This document shows, piece by piece, positions 34,150 to 51,164 of a stretch of DNA of 64,000 nucleotides. The number at the start of each line of letters is the position of its first letter. Within the stretch, counting starts at the first letter, position 1. A program made the translations under genes and the position numbers. This stretch comes from Phaeosaccion multiseriatum (taxonomy: Eukaryota; Ochrophyta, other classes): the NCBI GenBank assembly GCA_965112735.1, contig OZ218950.1, positions 1,860,001 through 1,924,000 of the forward strand. The letters are read 5' to 3'. The notes under the pieces were generated by a model. It saw only the letters and a program-made list of their open reading frames with translations. It was not told the DNA's origin and made no database searches.

Positions 34150-36538
34150 ATGAGACCTGGCAGCCCTAACAGCAGCAGCAGCCGCATCAGTAGCTCCAGT
34201 AGCAGCAGACGGAGAAGACTCGTGGGCAGGTCGGCCAATATCACCTCAGTGGTGACCATGGCCAGTGCTTTGAGCCAACTCTGTGTGCGCAGTAGTACCG
34301 CCTTTGTGGCCACCACTGGGGCCGCAAGCAGCTTAGCGCGGAAGAGAGGAGCGGTTGGACTGACTGCGACGCTGGAGTCGAGGCGTCGGAGCGTCTGCGG
34401 CACACGTGGCATGAGCAGCAGCAGCAGCAAGCAGCAGCGGCAGCACCAGCACCAGCACCAGAGCCACCTCGCGACGAGGCTGCTTAGAAGATGCCAATCC
34501 ACCCCCTTCCACTCCTCCTCCCTTCTGTTATCGTCGCTCACAGAGTCGGACTCTGATGCGGCTTCCGCCGACTCCATCGCACCGCAAGAGGCGGTGGAAG
34601 AGGATGGGGAGGACGGCAACGAGTCCGACGACTTTTCGTACACGCCGCCCTACGTCGTGGACGAGTCCTCCCTAGAGGATCCCGCCGCGGAAGCGCTCTT
34701 CTTCGGCGAGCGTACACCCTACGCCGAGCTGGGCCTGAGCCCCCCACTCGTGGAAGCGCTGGACCAGTTGGGGCTCTCCTCGTCCACAGCCATCCAGGCC
34801 TTGGCCATCCCCACCGTGCTCGCCGGCAAGGACGTGGTCATCGGCGCAGAGACGGGTAGCGGTAAAACGCTGGCCTATCTGCTGCCCGTGCTCCAGGATC
34901 TGATGGACAAGCCGACCTCTGCTGACCCTCCCGATGAGCTGTTGGGCCGCTGCCCGACGTGGACCATGTTTCCCGAGGTCATCATCCTCGCACCCAATAG
35001 GGAGCTCTGTGAGCAGGTGCGTGGTGATGAAGCGGAAAAAAGGGAAGAGCAGTGGCGAGTAAATGGGTAGATGGCTCTGATCATGGAATCTAACCAAAAC
35101 GAAAGCCGCTCCGCGGCGCCGCCGCCATGCAGGCCTTGAGTGAGTCACTCCGCGACCCCCCCCTCCTCCCAAGGGAGACACCCCTCACCTGCTCTTCCCT
35201 TCCCCTCTGCTTCCCTTCTCTTCTCTTCTCTTCCCTTCCCCTCCCCTCCCCTCCCCTCCCCTCCCCTCCCCTCCCCTCCCTTCCCTTCGGCTCTCCTTCC
35301 CATGCCTCCCTCCTTTCCGTCCCATCCCCTCCCATCCCTCCCCTCCTCTCCCCTCCCCTCCCCTCCCCTCCACTCTTCCCTTCCCGTCCCTCCCCTCCTC
35401 TCCCCTCCCCTCCTCCCTTCCCCACCCCCCTCCTCCTCCCCTCCCCTCCCCTCCCCTCCCTTCCCTGCCGCTCTCCTCCCCTGCCCCTCCCCTCCCCCTC
35501 CCCCCTCCCTCCTCCCCCCCTTCTTCCCTGTACCACCAACAGGTGCACAGGGTTGTCCAACAGATACTTCGCATGTCCGGCGAATCTGCCAAGGAAGACG
35601 GCATCACCGCTGACGTCATTTGCGGAACCGCCACAGGGTACCCCTATGGACCAGCCCGCCCCGCCCCAAAGATGCTCGTATGTACCCCTGTCTTCCTCGC
35701 GGGGTACGGAGGGGCGCGCTTCGTGCCGCTCTTTTGCAAGGCACGCACGTTGGTAATGGACGAAGCCGATATGCTTCTGGATGGCGGTTACCTCAGGCAG
35801 GTGGAGGATATTTTGCTGGGCTTCAAGCGAGCCCATCGACAGGAGGGGGTGGACAAGGCGCAAATGGTCATGGCGGCGGCTACGCTGCCCAGCTACGGCC
35901 TCAAGAGTGTGGAGCAGTACATTTTGCAGCAATTCCCGGACGTGAAGCAAGTGGTGGCAAGCAAAATGCACAAACATCACCCGGGTATTGCCCAAGAGTT
36001 TATGAGAGTCGATGACGACACATCGGGCAAGATTGAGGCGCTGGTGGAGGTGTTGCAAGAGGAGGAGAATGTAGGCAAGAGAACCATGGTCTTCACCAAC
36101 ACGGCTGCTTCGTGCAAGACCACCACGCAGGCCTTGGTCCAAGCGGGTCTTGACGTGGTGCCCTACCACAAGGACATTGCTCCTTTCCAGCGCGGAGAGA
36201 ATTTGGACAGCTTCCGAACGGGCAGGGTGAATGTGCTCGTTTGCACAGACCTTGCCGCGCGCGGGTTGGACATTTCCGGGGTACAGCACATTGTGCAGAT
36301 GGACTTTGCGCTTAATGTAGTGCAACACCTGCATCGCTTGGGTCGAGCGGCGCGGGCGGGAAGGGCAGGGAGGGCCACCACCTTCTACGACAGTAAAGGG
36401 CTGGACCTTGTGCGCTCGATTCGAAAGGCTATGGAAGTGGACTCGAAGCTCGATGACTCGTTTAGCCGCAAGAGGGGCTTCCGCAAGAAGTTAAAGAGGT
36501 ATGGAGAGTCGCGCCAGGCCCCGGAGAACCGATTCTGA
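34150..36538 (+). CDS. DEAD-box ATP-dependent RNA helicase, probably organellar
   Basis: join(34150..35016,35543..36538), 620 aa; GT-AG intron with an extreme pyrimidine tract, phase 0. The open frame reaches 34123, but 34150 is the first ATG (MRPGSPNSSS). All helicase motifs are in order: Q (SSSTAIQALAIP), I (GAETGSGKT), Ia (LAPNRELCEQ), II (VMDEADMLLD), III (AAT in place of SAT), V (CTDLAARGLDI), VI (HRLGRAARAGRAG). The Ser/Arg-rich, acid-free first 100 residues resemble an organellar presequence, and the helicase resembles plant plastid DEAD-box proteins in style. Location and RNA target are inference. The intron sits just after motif Ia. Confidence 0.88.
35160..35535 (+). repeat. CCCCT-rich polypyrimidine tract in DEAD-box intron
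   Basis: Most of the 526-bp intron is (CCCCT)n-like and nearly free of purines on this strand, which produces long meaningless ORFs in several frames. Confidence 0.9.
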
Positions 36539-36731
36539 AACGTATTGTTATTTGGTTAGATGTCATATTATGGGGAGAGGAGCGGAGCGAGGAGTGGAGT
36601 GGACAGTGAAGAGACAGGAGGACATGGATGTTCCTGTCTACACACCCCCCAATCACATAATACCAAACGAACATGTCGAGGTCGAGATCGTTAGTCCCTG
36701 TGAAACTCGAAGCTCGAACGCTTCCCATACG

Positions 36732-36764
<33 letters not shown>

Positions 36765-37048
36765 GGTGAACGAAAAAAGTCTAACTGTCTATTTATTATA
36801 TATATCACATGACAACGTAAGCTCACACATACGGTGTACACTGATGCCCCAGCGGAGCACCATTAATCCCATCGTTCCGGCCTGCGCTTCTCAGCACACG
36901 GCAGAATGAATTGGATATGACTTCACCCTTTAAAAAAATACAACGTAGTCACTATCGTAACGGGCTACAGTATCGAATCGAAAAAGACAGACATTGGATG
37001 TCTATGGATGGATATGAATCATCTGAAAGATGCCTTGCTGCGTTGCTG
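36539..37048. other. Convergent 3' region
   Basis: Between the 3' ends of the DEAD-box gene (+) and 3-dehydroquinate synthase (-). It contains a (CA)n run at about 36732-36760 and AT-rich sequence (TATTTATTATATATATCACATG, 36789-36810) suited to 3'-end formation. No gene seen. Confidence 0.6.
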
Positions 37049-41317
<4,269 letters not shown>

Positions 41318-41539
41318 GCTCTCGCTGTGTAAGAGGGCCTCAAGGACAATTGGACTCCCGTCGATCTTGTCCTCCTCCACGCACGCGTTCGAATCCGGCC
41401 TCGAAAATCGGAGAAAAATAGAGTTTTGTTGGAACGCCCCCTTGGGACGTCCTTGATTGCGTACGTTTACGCCCCCAGAGCCTTACACGCGAGCAGGAGT
41501 AAGAGCAACACCGTAGACAGCCAGCTTCGCATAGCAATC
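41318..41539. promoter_or_regulatory. Bidirectional promoter interval aroB / aldolase
   Basis: 222 bp separate the proposed start codons of two divergent plastid-targeted metabolic genes. No TATA box within it. The only TATATAAA nearby (about 41023) lies inside aroB intron 1 and is far from the aldolase ATG. Confidence 0.45.
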
Positions 41540-43508
41540 ATGATGTTTAAGTCGGTCGTTGCGCTTACCCTGCTGGGGGCCGCCTCTGTGCAGGCCTTCG
41601 CGCCCCACGCTGCCGTCAGCGGCGCCGTGCAGGCCAAGTCTGAGCTTCGCATGTCCAGCCCTGCCGCCGCCACCACTGGCCTTGTCACCAAGTTCGATAA
41701 GCTCCCGGCCAGGTACGTTGCAGAGAGAGGAGCATGGAGGAGGGTTTGTCGTTTCTCTGCGGCAGGGCCTTGCCTGCGGCAGAAGACGTGCTGCTTGCAG
41801 GCGAGAGTTGTATGTGTGTAGAGGATGCTGGGGACCAACGTGGAGCTCAGAGCCGCAGGGGCAGCAGGGAAGGGCGCAAGCTACTGCACCTCAGCCACCG
41901 ACGAGGAGGGCTCGAGGGGGTGCCATTCCTCTGGCTCGATTGGCTGGGAGGGGGAGTTGAGGGGTGCTGGCTTCTAAGTTGCTGTAGGAATGGATCTTGG
42001 TGTGCCAACGGGGTGCACATCGGGTGGACAGCGGGGTTTTGGGGTCGGGATCCCGGAGTACCCTCATGTACTGCTCAGGAAGACTGGCTGGTTGTTTATT
42101 TGTACTTATCGCTGCGTGGGGGGCACCGTGCACTCGACGCCACTGGCCACGCATGCACCTACTTGGGGCCTGAGTTTCACGAGGTCCAGTAGATTGTCTT
42201 ACCAAGGGCTAGCCCTTCACCGCTCTGATCCTCTTACCACTACCGCCTTCTAATCTCGCTCTCCCCTTTTCCCTCCGCTCTGCCTTTGATGCTGTTGTTG
42301 TTTGTCCCACCATCGCGCCACGTACTACCCCCCCCCACCCATTCTTTTCCCTCGCCTTATTGCACGTGATGCGTTCCTCCCCCAACCCATCCCGTCGCTC
42401 ATCCACACTACACCCGCACAAACAAAACCTATCGCAAATTTTCAGCGTCAAGCCCGGTGTGGTGACTGGCCCCGCCCTGGTTGACCTCCTCAACCACGCC
42501 AAGGACAATGAGTTCGCCATCCCCGGTGTCAACATTGTGGGCAGCAACTCCATCAACGCCTGCATGGAGGCCGCACAGAAGTACGGAGGACCCATCATGG
42601 TCACCTTCTCCCGCGGAGGAGGACAGATGATTGCCGGAAAGGGGGCCAACAACGACGACGATGCCGCCTCCATTGCCGGAGCCGTGGCCGGAGCCAAGCA
42701 CGTTCGTGAGGTGGCAAAGCTGTACGGTGTGCCCGTGGTGCTCCACACTGACCACTGCCAAAAGGCGTGGCTGCCCTGGTTCGACGGCATGATTGAGGCC
42801 AACGAGAAGTACTTCGAGGAGCACGGAGAGCCTCTGTTCTCTTCTCACATGCTCGACCTGTCGGAGGAGGAGCTCGAGGAGAACGTCGGCATCTGCAAGA
42901 AGTACTTGACTCGCATGGCCAAGATCAACTGCCTGCTCGAGATGGAGCTGGGAGTGACTGGCGGAGAGGAGGATGGTGTGGACAACACGGAGATTGACTC
43001 TTCCCGTCTGTACACACAGCCCGAGGAGGTGTGGTACACGTACCAGGAGCTGAGCGCCATCCCCAACGGACAGTTCACGGTGGCCGCTTCCTTCGGTAAC
43101 GTGCACGGAGTGTACTCGCCCGGAAACGTCGAGCTCAGGCCCGTTATCCTGCACAACACGCAGGAGTTCATCTCCGAGAAGCTTGGGGACGGAAACAAGA
43201 AGCCCGTGAAGTTTGTGTTCCACGGTGGATCCGGCTCCAGTGTCGAGGATATCAGGTACGCCATCAAGGCGGGAGTGGTGAAGATGAACATCGACACCGA
43301 CACGCAGTGGGCCTTCTGGGACGGTATGCGTAAGTACGAGGCCGCGAACAGGGACTACTTGCAGGGACAGATTGGCAACCCGGAGGGAGACGATAAGCCA
43401 AACAAGAAGTACTACGACCCCCGTATGGTGCTGCGAGCGGGAGAGGAGGCCATGGTGGACCGTCTGGTACAAGCAGCAGCCGACCTTAACTGCGTCGATG
43501 TCTTGTAA
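41540..43508 (+). CDS. FBA: Class II fructose-bisphosphate aldolase, plastid-targeted
   Basis: join(41540..41712,42446..43508), 411 aa; donor CCAG|GTACGT, acceptor TTTTCAG, phase 2. Exon 1 is almost exactly the targeting region: MMFKSVVALTLLGAASVQAF is a signal peptide whose end (SVQA|FAP) matches the ASAFAP rule for complex plastids of ochrophytes, followed by a Ser/Ala-rich transit segment. Exon 2 is the enzyme: zinc/substrate residues in VVLHTDHCQKAW, GNVHGVYSPGN and KFVFHGGSGSS, the KMNIDTDTQWAFWDG segment, and the C-terminal R/K-rich end. It reversibly cleaves fructose-1,6-bisphosphate to triose phosphates, so it serves the Calvin cycle or plastid glycolysis. Two in-frame ATGs begin the ORF; the first is used. 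Confidence 0.95.
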
Positions 43509-45384
43509 GTTTGTTCTCTTGCCTACCCAATGACGCTTTGTAGTAAGTGTGTTTGGGTTTTAGTGTAGAGAAACTTTTGCCTCCTGCCGGTCCGGTCTCT
43601 CTCTTTGTTTTTGTTTGCTTTTGCTCTTTCGGTTCTCGCGGTGGACGCGGAGAAGAAAGGAGGGAGAAAGAAGGGAAAAGGCGGCAAGCAACTTGTTGTT
43701 GGTTTTTGAGACTTTGAAGATGGAAGTGCCGTGCTGTGGAAACACCACCAGAGGGCTAACGTCTTGGGAGACACCAGCCGGGGAGCGGTCGGTACACACA
43801 CACTCGGGCACGGATGGCAGAGCAGCAGCAGCAGCGGCACCCCCTCTACCCCCTCCCTTCCTTCCCCTGTATTCAATACCTCCCTTCCCCTCACCACACA
43901 CCCCACAATTCACACCCACGGGCCATTGTCTCGTTCACTCTACACCCCCACCTACCCACCCGTCCGAGGAATGGAATCTGATAGATCATACTTTAGCATT
44001 AAACCTGGCCTGGGGGTTATTAACTGGCCATTGATACCAATATAAAAGACGAGTGGCATAAGGTGTTGTAAGTTATTTTTCGCGATGTTGAAGCAGAGCA
44101 GCCAAGGAGGAGAGGATGATTTGACAGGGCCATGTGGAAGAGAGAGCACAACCAGACGAAGACGCCTGCTGAACGGGCCGCTTCAGATCAACATACTCAC
44201 GCAAGATTAAGTTCAGTACAAGTGTTCATTCACGTTCCGTAGTCTCTGTCAATGCGAGCAGGGCTTACGGTATTTATTCTCTCTCTCTCTCTCTCTCGCG
44301 TCTGCCTCCAGCTGGACTGCGAGGCCGCCTGAAACTGAAACTCTAAAGGGCAGGCGAACTGATGTCCACACAGACAAGAGTCTCTCTGGCTGCCCGCAGC
44401 TACGATACACCTCCCCTGGCCTTCCATCCCAAGAGACAGAGCCAGGCAGATAAGACGGGCGTTTATAGTTTATAGACGGGTTTGAGAGGAGAGGAGGAGC
44501 CAATCGTGCCAGCTCCAGTGCCTCTTCTCGTTCCCCTCACTCCAGACTCACTGCCACACACCCTCACACACCCCCTGCCAGTGGCGATATCGTGCTGCTT
44601 TGCCTCTCGTGTCTCCGCGTCAAACAGCGGAGGGGTGGGTGCGGGGCCCTCTCTCAGGCACAAAACGGAAACTACAGGCTTGTTTGTAACCGTAATAGCC
44701 CCCCCACCCTTTGTGCAGGAACAAGCGCCGCCCTCGGATCATACCGCCCTCCACTTGGCGGGGGCGTCTCGGTGGTCAGTTGCCTAGCTGCAAACTACTT
44801 GCTGCAAGCTGGCTGCTGGGGACTGCTTCCTCCTCTTGCCAAGCCAAGCCAACACAAGGCGCGAGGTCGCGCTCCCCGACGGCCCAAGCAAAACCAAAAA
44901 AAACACGACCCCCCACCACCCCTCTCTCTAACGCCCCGCGGCCGCAGCACTCGTTACTATGCCCTCCGCTCGTCTCGTCTCTCCCATTCCACACTGTCTC
45001 CTCCCCTCGGGCGGAGCAACGCATCGCACTGCTGGCTCACGTCAAGTCCTTCGTCCGTGTCCAGGGCCCACGCTCCCATGCAACAACCCACTGGGGTGGG
45101 GGGCGGGTCTCTCACCTCTCATCCGACTCACCAGCTCATCAAGCAGAGTGTGCTGCCCAGTCTTCGACCCGCGGGAGGCCGCCGTGGTACAAGCAATAGA
45201 GAGGCGCACTATAACACAATGTGTGTGCTGTGCATGTACCACAATGGAGTGTGCGAGCCGAGCGGCCTGTGCTCTCCTGTCCGCCGTCTCCCGCAGCCTC
45301 CGCCCCCGCTCCAGCTGTCGGGCTCAGGGGGCGCTCCATAACACCGGAAAATTGGATCACGTGAGGCTCCGCAATGCTGCAGTC
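43509..45384. other. 1.9-kb intergenic region
   Basis: Holds the aldolase 3' flank on the left and the Tim17-like 3' flank on the right. Several ORFs of 60-250 codons cross it, but none has conserved-looking sequence or splice structure; they are Pro/Ser/Arg-rich products of biased composition. A (CT)n run lies at 44278-44297. Confidence 0.5.
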
Positions 45385-46096
45385 CTACGAGCCTTGTCTT
45401 GTCCCCTTTGCAGCTTCGCCCCGCCCCCTTTGCTCCTCTTGCTGCAGAGTAGCAGAGTACTCATGGAGTTTGAAGGTGAGGATTCCGACGGTGAGGCCCA
45501 TAGTACTGCCCACGAAGGCACCCCTCAGCATGGTCCGCGCACTACTTCTCCGGTACAGAGCGCCGGCCACCGCACCGCCAAACGTGTAGCCTCCTACATC
45601 AACTCTGTTGTCCTTTGCGGCTCCAAACACTGTACAATGAGCAAGTACCGCGGAGAGCGCACATGAGTTGGTGGAACCAGCAGAGCTCATACGGAGACGA
45701 GATAGGATGGTTCCACTTCACCTACCTTCCGCCATTCCGATAAATAGGCAGGTAAAGCCGGCGAACTTCACTCCCTGCCGCAACGCTTGGCCCCGGAGGA
45801 AGGCCTTCCTCTGCACCGCGGGTAGGACAAAGCTCGCTTGCATATTCCTGCGGTGGAAAAGGAGGGTGGAAGTTTGAAAGCATGTGGCTTCACCCATATC
45901 GTGCGGCCATCTCGTACCTGCGGTAGCCAAATATCGTCCCACAGAGAAAGGAGGCAGCTGCTGTTTGGCCCACGTTCTCGAGCGATTTGTGCTGCTCCAA
46001 TCGACGCTTGAACTCCTCCCAGGAAGGGGGCTGCGGCTGCTGCTGCTGCTTCGTCTGCTGGGGCGGCTGATCCTTCCAATCTACCGTCTCCACCAT
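45385..46096 (-). CDS. Tim17/Tim22/Tim23-like small membrane protein
   Basis: complement(join(45385..45629,45726..45847,45918..46096)), 181 aa, two short GT-AG introns in phase. The start is MVETVDWKDQPPQQTKQQQQ; an upstream in-frame Met at 46132 is possible. After a soluble Gln-rich N-terminus with an amphipathic SWEEFKRRLEQHKSLENVGQ there are four Gly/Ala-rich hydrophobic segments: TAAASFLCGTIFGYRR, GVKFAGFTCLFIGMAEG, VGGYTFGGAVAGALYRR and MLRGAFVGSTMGLTVGIL. Their small-residue packing and a basic loop (YRRSSARTMLRG) resemble the Tim17 family, including TIMMDC1-type complex I assembly factors. Mitochondrial inner membrane is the likely location; the exact subfamily is undecided. Confidence 0.6.
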
Positions 46097-46191
46097 ACTC
46101 AAAGATGATTTTTTCTCATCAATACAGATCAATACAGAGACGATATCGGGGGGGGGGATTTGTGAGTTGGATCACCAACCCGCGCGATAGC

Positions 46192-46731
46192 TCAAACTCG
46201 CCCCCGTGCACGCCTAGCGGCCTAGGCCTATTTTGGAAAATTGCCCGGCCTAGGGAGGGGGGTAGGCCCTCGGCCTATTTATAGGCCGCCTAGGCGGCGG
46301 CCTAGGCGGGGGCCGGAGGCCCGCGGCCTAGGGCAGACGCCAACTAGGCGCAGGTCCAGGGCGGGAATATGCTCCTCTATGCCCTTGGGCTGGCCCGGAA
46401 CCCGCCCAAGTGTCGTCAGTTTTAAGCAAATGTATTGCATGGGATAAGTGAGGAACAGCTAGACTTGGTTCGTGTTGTCTCTTTCCGCCTCGCTGGCCCT
46501 ACGAGGAGTGCAGGCCTACAGGTGTGCTGCTACCCACTGGCTGGGCGGCACCACGCACGCGCCCACGGTCACTGGGAGGCTGCCTAGAGGCGGGCTATAG
46601 GCCGCCTAGGGCTGAAAAGTGAGCGGCCTAGAGCGGCCGGAGGCCGCCGGCCTAGGCCTATTTCGGCCGAAGGCCGAGCGGCCTAGCGGCCTAGAGCCTA
46701 GGCCGCTAGGCGTGCACGGGGGCGATCAAAC
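46192..46731. mobile_element. MITE with 30-bp TIRs and 6-bp target duplication
   Basis: The element proper is 46198-46725 (528 bp). Both ends read TCGCCCCCGTGCACGCCTAG and on through GCGGCCTAGGC when taken inward, a perfect 30-bp terminal inverted repeat. TCAAAC flanks it directly on both sides (46192-46197 and 46726-46731), a 6-bp target-site duplication. The interior is made of GGCCTAGGCC-type palindromes with no coding capacity, so it is non-autonomous. The perfect TIRs and exact duplication suggest a fairly recent insertion. Confidence 0.88.
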
Positions 46732-46814
46732 GCCTTCCCTTCTCCTGGAACAGGGCCTGCCCTCCCTCTCCCTGACGCGGAGGGGGAGTAACAGGCCCTC
46801 CCGCTGGGCCCCAG

Positions 46815-46862
<48 letters not shown>

Positions 46863-46878
46863 ACACACACACACACAC
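46815..46878 (+). repeat. (CA)n microsatellite
   Basis: About 31 CA units with one interruption, between the MITE and the FIG4 3' end. Confidence 0.95.
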
Positions 46879-47057
46879 TACGCCCTTCCAGTTTCAGTTC
46901 ATAATTAAGTCAATATACTTCCCCTTCTCCTAAATGCATATGGAGAGTGATAGCAAGCTACCGGAATACTCCGTACTCTTTTAAGGGACCTTCCGTTTCT
47001 TTACTCCAAGTAGAGAAAGTCCAGGTTTCCACCCCCACACACCAAACACCTTTATTT
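46879..47057. other. FIG4 3' flank
   Basis: No gene. Moderately AT-rich sequence with CATAATTAAGTCAATATACTT (46899-46919). Confidence 0.5.
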
Positions 47058-47569
47058 CTACTCGGGCAAGCTCCCCTCGCCCCCACCCATTAGCAGCAGC
47101 CTCCGCAGTGCCTCCTTAACCTCCTTGACTTCCTCCCTCAGCCGCACCACCTCGCCGCCCAATCGCTCGGATTCTGTCTCTGTCTGTTCGCCCACATCAT
47201 CACTAGTACCAGCAGCACCGGCAGTGCCAACGCCAACACCGCCTGTGTGGTCGACCGTACCAGTCCCATTGTTGGACGATAGCGATCCCTCCTCGAGAAG
47301 CGCCAGTATGTCCTCTACCTGCTTCGCCTTGTGGGCTTCGTGCCGGAGCTGCACCGTAGTCAAGGACTCAAACTCGTACCGAAATGGGGAGGAACTGCCT
47401 GTTGTTGCTGTCGTATCACCAACTGCCGCTGCTGCTTTCACCTCGACACCGCCATCACCGTTGGAAAGCTCAGTGTCGGCGTCTGCGGCAGCCTTGAACA
47501 CCCTCCTGACCCTCTGCACCTTCCCCTCTTCGAGGAGAGAAGGAGAAGAGGTAGGAGCAGGAGCAGCGG

Positions 47570-47626
<57 letters not shown>

Positions 47627-48904
47627 AAGAGCTCTCTCCAATGTCTTCAGGCGTCTTCCCTCTCATACCCTTCACCCTGACCACAGCGCCCGTCGTCACC
47701 TGAGACATCATCAAGCCTTCCTCAGCGGCCCTCTCTTCCCCAGCAACAGCCTTCTTCCCCTTCTTCGTTCTTCGCTCCTTCTTTCTGCGGTGATTTCTTC
47801 GTTCCCCCTCCCTCCTCCCACCTCCGCTGCCCCCGCAAGCTGCCCTCTCCTTGGCTCCTGCTGCACAGATGCCCCACCCCGGTTCCTCCAGAGCCACATA
47901 CCGCCGATAAGCCGCGACGGCCTCACAGTCCTCCGTTGCTGTATCACCAACTGCTACCCCCGCCCCTGGAGCTGTATCACCAACTGCTATACGTGCCCTT
48001 ACCCCTGCCACACCGCTCTGAAGTGATGTGTCCTCCTCGTCCCTGGCTAGCACGACCCAGTCGCCCTCTCTGGTGTCTTTCTGCTGGCCACGGCTGGCCC
48101 ACGCTGCCTCGTCACCACCAACACCACCGCCACCACAACCAGTACCACCACCACCAGCAGCAGCAGCAGTAGCAGCAGAAGTTGCCCCTTCGACTGACGC
48201 TTCCTCAAGAAACGACCCCACCTTATCGTCTCTGACGTCATCGCTTGCGCTTGCACCGCTTACAAATACCACCAGTGCTTGGTTGAAGTCATAGCTCTTG
48301 AACTTCTCGAAGCTACTCAACTTGGTAGGAGCGTGGTTGTCGTCCCAGAATCCTGCTCCTGCCTTTGCTCGGCCCCCGCTCCCTCCTCCCCCTCCTCTTC
48401 CTCCTTCTAGTCGTCTTGATCGCTCTGTCCTGTTTGTGGAGAGCTGCTGGGGGTCCTCTTCCTTCCCTCCTTCCCCCTCTCCGTTCTGCTGCTGCTGCTG
48501 CTGCTGCTGATGCTTTTCCTGCTGCTTCTGCTGCTCTATCTTTCTCCTCCTCCTCCCCTTCCTCCCCAGCAGCAGCACCTCCCTAACCAAGGGGAAATGC
48601 CTGGCCTGCTCATCGATACGTGCCTCGCCCTTCTGCTCCTCCTCCGCCCTCGCTTGTATCTCCTTCTCCAATATCTCTCCTCCCGCTGCCGCCACTGCAG
48701 CTACTTCTGTGCCTGAGGCACTACTCGAGATACTTCCCGATGAGCCCCCCCCCCCGCCTGCCTCTACACGCTTGCGCAGCTCCCACAGCGCAGGGTGACC
48801 CCTCTTGGGTCGGAAGATGCCGAGGAAAAGGTCCATGGCTTGCTGCCGCTCGAGGTCCTTGACGTTATTGGAGTAATACCTGATGATGATGATGTTGTTG
48901 TTGT

Positions 48905-48936
<32 letters not shown>

Positions 48937-48939
48937 TTG

Positions 48940-48983
<44 letters not shown>

Positions 48984-49385
48984 GGTGGTGGTGATGATGA
49001 CGATCATGGTGACAACAACAACAACAACAACAACAAGAGCAGCGAATGCAACAATAAGAACAACACAACAGCAGCAGCGAGTACAACAATAGCAGCTCAC
49101 TCCTCCTCCTCCTCCTCCTCCTCCTCCTCCTCCTCCTCCTCCTCCTCCTCCCCCTTCTTCTCCTCCTTCTCCTCCTCCTCCTCGCCCCCGCCCCTCTCCT
49201 TTCACCGTACCTTCGTGCGGCCACAAGCGCATTCATCGCACCCCCCGTGAGCACGAAACCCCCCTCGCTGCCGCCTTTGTCGCCCTCCCCCCCCTCCCCG
49301 CTCTTCTCATCGAGCTTGTGCATAGCTCCAGAGCCTCCGTACTGGTGCGCGAGCTGGTCTCCTGTGTAGGACACCACACATACAT

Positions 49386-49424
<39 letters not shown>

Positions 49425-49944
49425 AGAGTTTGAGTTTGTGGAATGTCAGAACGACGACGGGGCAACAACAAAAAACGAGCGAACAGAGCGTACAAAGTGG
49501 ACTTTACGCCTGGAAATAGCCCTCCCTCCCTCCCTCCCTCCCTCACTGACTCACTCACTCACTCACTCACCATGAGCAGCGTACAGCTCCATGAGCACTT
49601 TGGTGCCTTCCGTACACACGGAGGCAAGCGAGAGGGGGTGTAGCTGCAGCGGCTCCAGCACAAGAGAGAGCTGCTGCAGAAGGGCCGTCTTGCCGTAGCA
49701 GAATTGCGCCACGTTGGTCCTGCAATGAGTAAGAGAATTCCGCGAGGGTGTGTGATTGAATAGGGTCCCATCCCTCCTTTTCCCCGATGCGCCTGCCCCT
49801 CCACGCCCTCCTCAACCTTCCTCTCTCTGTCTTCCTCGCCCTCTCTCCCTCTCCTTTCCTCTCTCTCCTTCCCTCTATCACTCTCTCCCTCTCTCTGTCT
49901 TCCTCTCCCTCTCTCTCCCTCTCCTTCCCTCTCTCTCTCTCTCC

Positions 49945-49985
<41 letters not shown>

Positions 49986-51132
49986 GTATCTTCTCCCCTC
50001 CTCCACCCCCCCTCCCCGGGCTGACTGACTGACCTGTCGAGGCAATCAACGCAATTGGTCCTGAGAATGCCGTACTGAAACTTCATGCCAGCGTCCGCCA
50101 GAAGCTTACTGTGCCCCACCTGGGATGTCGAGTCTGCGTGGTGGTTGGTTTGGTTTGTGTGGCCGCCCAGCCCCCCGCCCGCCCGGTCCCAATGCAAAAA
50201 GGTAACGAGGAGAGGGTCAAAGGTTAGGAAATACTACGTAATGGGTAAATAGGTCGATGGGGTGTCAGTGCTCGATCTTCCTCAAACTGCGGCGGCGAAG
50301 AGCCCTACCTGTTCCTGTTTCTGATCGTTTTCGTCGCCGCTGCTGCTGTTGCTGCTCAAGCGTCCTCCCCTCCTGCCGCCGTAACCGTCGCTGTTTGAAA
50401 ACATGCAGGCCCAAAGGGTCTTCTTCGCTACGACCACCACCATCACCGCCAGCACCACTACTATCACCACCACCACCACCACCACCACCACCACCACCAC
50501 CACCACCACCACCACCATCCTTATCACCACCACCACCACCACCACCGCCGCCGCCGCCGGCGGCATCAGAACTAGAGGAAGGCGCTGTTGGTTGACCAAC
50601 TGCTGCCGGCCAGAGCCGGTCCGAAAAAGGCACCCCGTTGAGCAGGACCCCTCTCGTTGACTTAGGGGGGGGAGAAGCTGACCCAGTAGGGGGCGAAGAA
50701 GCCGAGCCTGAGGCTGAAAGAGGCGTCGACGCTGCTGCTGTATCACCAACTACCACTGCTGCTGCGGCGGCGGCTGCTGCTGCTGAGGCGGCTGCGGCCG
50801 TCGCCGACGGCAACGACGACGACGACGATGATAACGATGACGGTGGTGGTGGCGAGAAGCGTTCGACGAATGTGCCAATGGCAGGGAAGACAGACTTGCC
50901 AGCGCCGTGTGGGGTACCCAAGGGAGAGCAATAGAGCATTAGAGCAGCAGAGCAGTAGAGCAAGTCATTGAAAGAAAGACGGAAAATCGGGAGGAAGTGA
51001 GTGGAATACACACCTCTCAACCCTCCTCCTCTCCCCTCTCCTCCCCTAAGGTTTTAGTCCCACCCTGCATCCGTGACATACATACATACATGCACACATA
51101 CATGCATATATATACATACATACATACATACA

Positions 51133-51164
<32 letters not shown>

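Noticed and set aside
35127-36334. Pro/Ser-rich plus-strand and Gly/Arg-rich minus-strand ORFs over the DEAD-box intron
   Set aside because: Produced by the CCCCT-rich intron and by antisense of the helicase exon.
42429-43472. 347-codon ORF antisense to the aldolase
   Set aside because: A shadow of strong codon bias (GTG/CAC-rich) in the highly conserved aldolase exon; its sequence resembles no protein.
44592-45666. Two 235-250 codon plus-strand ORFs
   Set aside because: Pro/Ser/Arg-rich translations with no splice support; the second overlaps the Tim17-like gene antisense.
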